A DNA stretch of 5,731 nt from Deltaproteobacteria bacterium ADurb.Bin026 (GTDB taxonomy: Bacteria > Desulfobacterota > Syntrophorhabdia > Syntrophorhabdales > Syntrophorhabdaceae). Below, piece after piece: positions 4,895 to 5,731 of this stretch. The notes under the pieces are model-generated. The model was not told the DNA's origin. It worked only from the letters and a program-made list of their open reading frames with translations, and did not search any database. The DNA lies in contig MWEV01000230.1 of assembly GCA_002071245.1 (NCBI GenBank), positions 1 through 5,731 of the forward strand, in the 5' to 3' direction. How positions within the stretch are numbered: position 1 is the stretch's first letter; every line of letters begins with the position of its first letter. The position numbers and the translations under genes are program-made.

Positions 4895-5731
4895 GGTGCG
4901 ATTCAAGCACCTTCTCTATCCCAAAGCCTTCAAGACCCATATAGTATGTTACAGCGTCAACCAATGCCTCCATTGGCACAAGGCCAACGATCTCGCTCCC
5001 AACAATATTGACCCCATACCTTTTAGCCTCTATTCGAACAAGCTCAACAACCCTGTATATCGGTGTTCTTGTGTAATCAGTCAAATTCATGGAAACCTGT
5101 GTAATATTCCGTTCTTTAAGTTCAATACCAATTGCCTTGCAGTATCTCAAACCTCCGTTTGAATGCCTAATCGCCTTTGCAATCTTATTAGCAATCGTTA
5201 TACTGTTTGTATCGAGGTTTACGTTAAATGCAATGAGGGGCATCCGGGCGCCAATGGCAACCACACCAGCAGTAGGGTGGATATAAGTCTCCCCGAAATC
5301 AGGTTTCCATTCGGGCAACTTAATCTTTTGTGGCATTTCTTCGAACTGTCCCCTCCTTATATCGGCCAAATTTTTATGCAGTGGATTATCTGTTGATGCC
5401 TCATACAGAAAAGCTGGAAGCCTGTATTTTTCCCAGACAGTTTTTGCCACCTCCTTGGAAAGCTCAATTGCCTCATCCATCGTGGTATTTTTAACCGGGA
5501 TAAAAGGGATGACATCAACTGCACCCATCCTTGGATGTTGTCCTTTATGCCTTCTCATATCAATTACTTCAATAGCAATACCCACCGCATCGACAACTGC
5601 ATTTGCTAAAAATTTAGGTTCACCTACAGCGGTAACTACCATACGGTTATGGTCTTTATCCATCTCGTAGTTTAACAGCTTTACCCCTTCAGTTCTGCGA
5701 AATGGCTCAACAATCTTCTCTGCCCTCGCTG
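4875..5731 (-). CDS. ftcD: Glutamate formimidoyltransferase (5' end beyond window)
   Basis: EC 2.1.2.5: moves the formimino group from N-formimino-L-glutamate to tetrahydrofolate, in histidine breakdown and one-carbon metabolism; cytoplasmic. The frame is open to the window edge and gives 284 residues. The visible part starts ARAEKIVEPFRRTEGVKLLNYE; the ATG at 5663 is internal. The usual N-terminus containing a VPNFSEGR-like segment, perhaps 15-20 residues, lies outside. The N-terminal subdomain shows DKDHNRMVVTAVGEP and RRHKGQHPRMGAVDVIPFIP (about 59-78), whose HPRMG histidine corresponds to the proposed catalytic His of mammalian FTCD. ADIRRGQFEEMPQKI and HPTAGVVAIGARMPLIAFNV mark the link to the second subdomain, which ends in HLTDLIP. 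There is no room for a cyclodeaminase domain, so this is the single-domain bacterial form, and a separate cyclodeaminase would be expected elsewhere. The gene converges on the HPr-like gene with a 20-bp overlap. Confidence 0.97.
   Translation of the reverse strand, partial: ARAEKIVEPFRRTEGVKLLNYEMDKDHNRMVVTAVGEPKFLANAVVDAVGIAIEVIDMRRHKGQHPRMGAVDVIPFIPVKNTTMDEAIELSKEVAKTVWEKYRLPAFLYEASTDNPLHKNLADIRRGQFEEMPQKIKLPEWKPDFGETYIHPTAGVVAIGARMPLIAFNVNLDTNSITIANKIAKAIRHSNGGLRYCKAIGIELKERNITQVSMNLTDYTRTPIYRVVELVRIEAKRYGVNIVGSEIVGLVPMEALVDAVTYYMGLEGFGIEKVLESHLTDLIP
4893..4913 (+). terminator. Hairpin at the HPr-like stop codon, possible terminator inside ftcD
   Basis: A perfect 7-bp stem AAGGTGC/GCACCTT (4893-4899, 4907-4913) with a 7-base loop begins in the TAA stop. 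On the plus strand it is followed by CTCTATCCC, which is pyrimidine-rich but not a proper T-run. On the minus strand it encodes the ftcD EKVLESHL region. It could end the HPr-like transcript, weakly. Confidence 0.4.

Noticed and set aside
4896..5670. Several plus-strand open frames of 65-88 codons
   Set aside because: All are antisense to ftcD, whose protein motifs are unmistakable.

Overview
The window is an ordinary-looking chromosomal segment of AT-leaning DNA from a Gram-negative bacterium. The outer-membrane lipoprotein gene (lptE-like), the M23 peptidase-bactofilin pair and a PxxKW-type cysteine-rich protein together suggest an anaerobic Desulfobacterota-like (former Deltaproteobacteria) lineage. 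That placement is inference from gene content, and no 16S or other phylogenetic marker was compared. No insertion sequence, phage gene, CRISPR array, tRNA or rRNA was seen.

Layout, left to right. (1) The 3' two-thirds or so of leuS (+), running in from the left edge, is followed after 57 bp by an LptE-family lipoprotein gene (+). (2) rpsT (-) converges on lptE with a 4-bp overlap of stop codons; its likely intrinsic terminator lies inside the lptE coding sequence. (3) A roughly 200-bp intergenic region upstream of rpsT holds a sigma70-like promoter, three copies of an AACCAA(A)GTCA motif and a possible 31-codon leader ORF. (4) A small 8-cysteine PxxKW-family gene (-) has a consensus-like promoter and a near-perfect Shine-Dalgarno. 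(5) A divergent 180-bp spacer separates it from a + strand pair of a membrane-anchored M23 endopeptidase and a bactofilin, overlapping by 17 bp. (6) A gene of unassigned family (+) follows with its own promoter; its N-terminal half carries a duplicated ~30-residue motif and its C-terminal half resembles HPr without the catalytic histidine. (7) The 3' part of glutamate formimidoyltransferase (ftcD, -) converges on that gene with a 20-bp overlap and runs off the right edge.

Functionally, leuS and rpsT serve translation. lptE serves lipopolysaccharide export. The M23-bactofilin pair is a known type of cell-shape module, in which a cytoskeletal polymer positions a peptidoglycan hydrolase. ftcD belongs to histidine/formimino-group catabolism and one-carbon metabolism. 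The most unusual items are the HPr-like two-part protein beside the bactofilin module, the repeat-bearing rpsT leader, and the tight convergent gene ends whose RNA hairpins lie within the partner's coding sequence.
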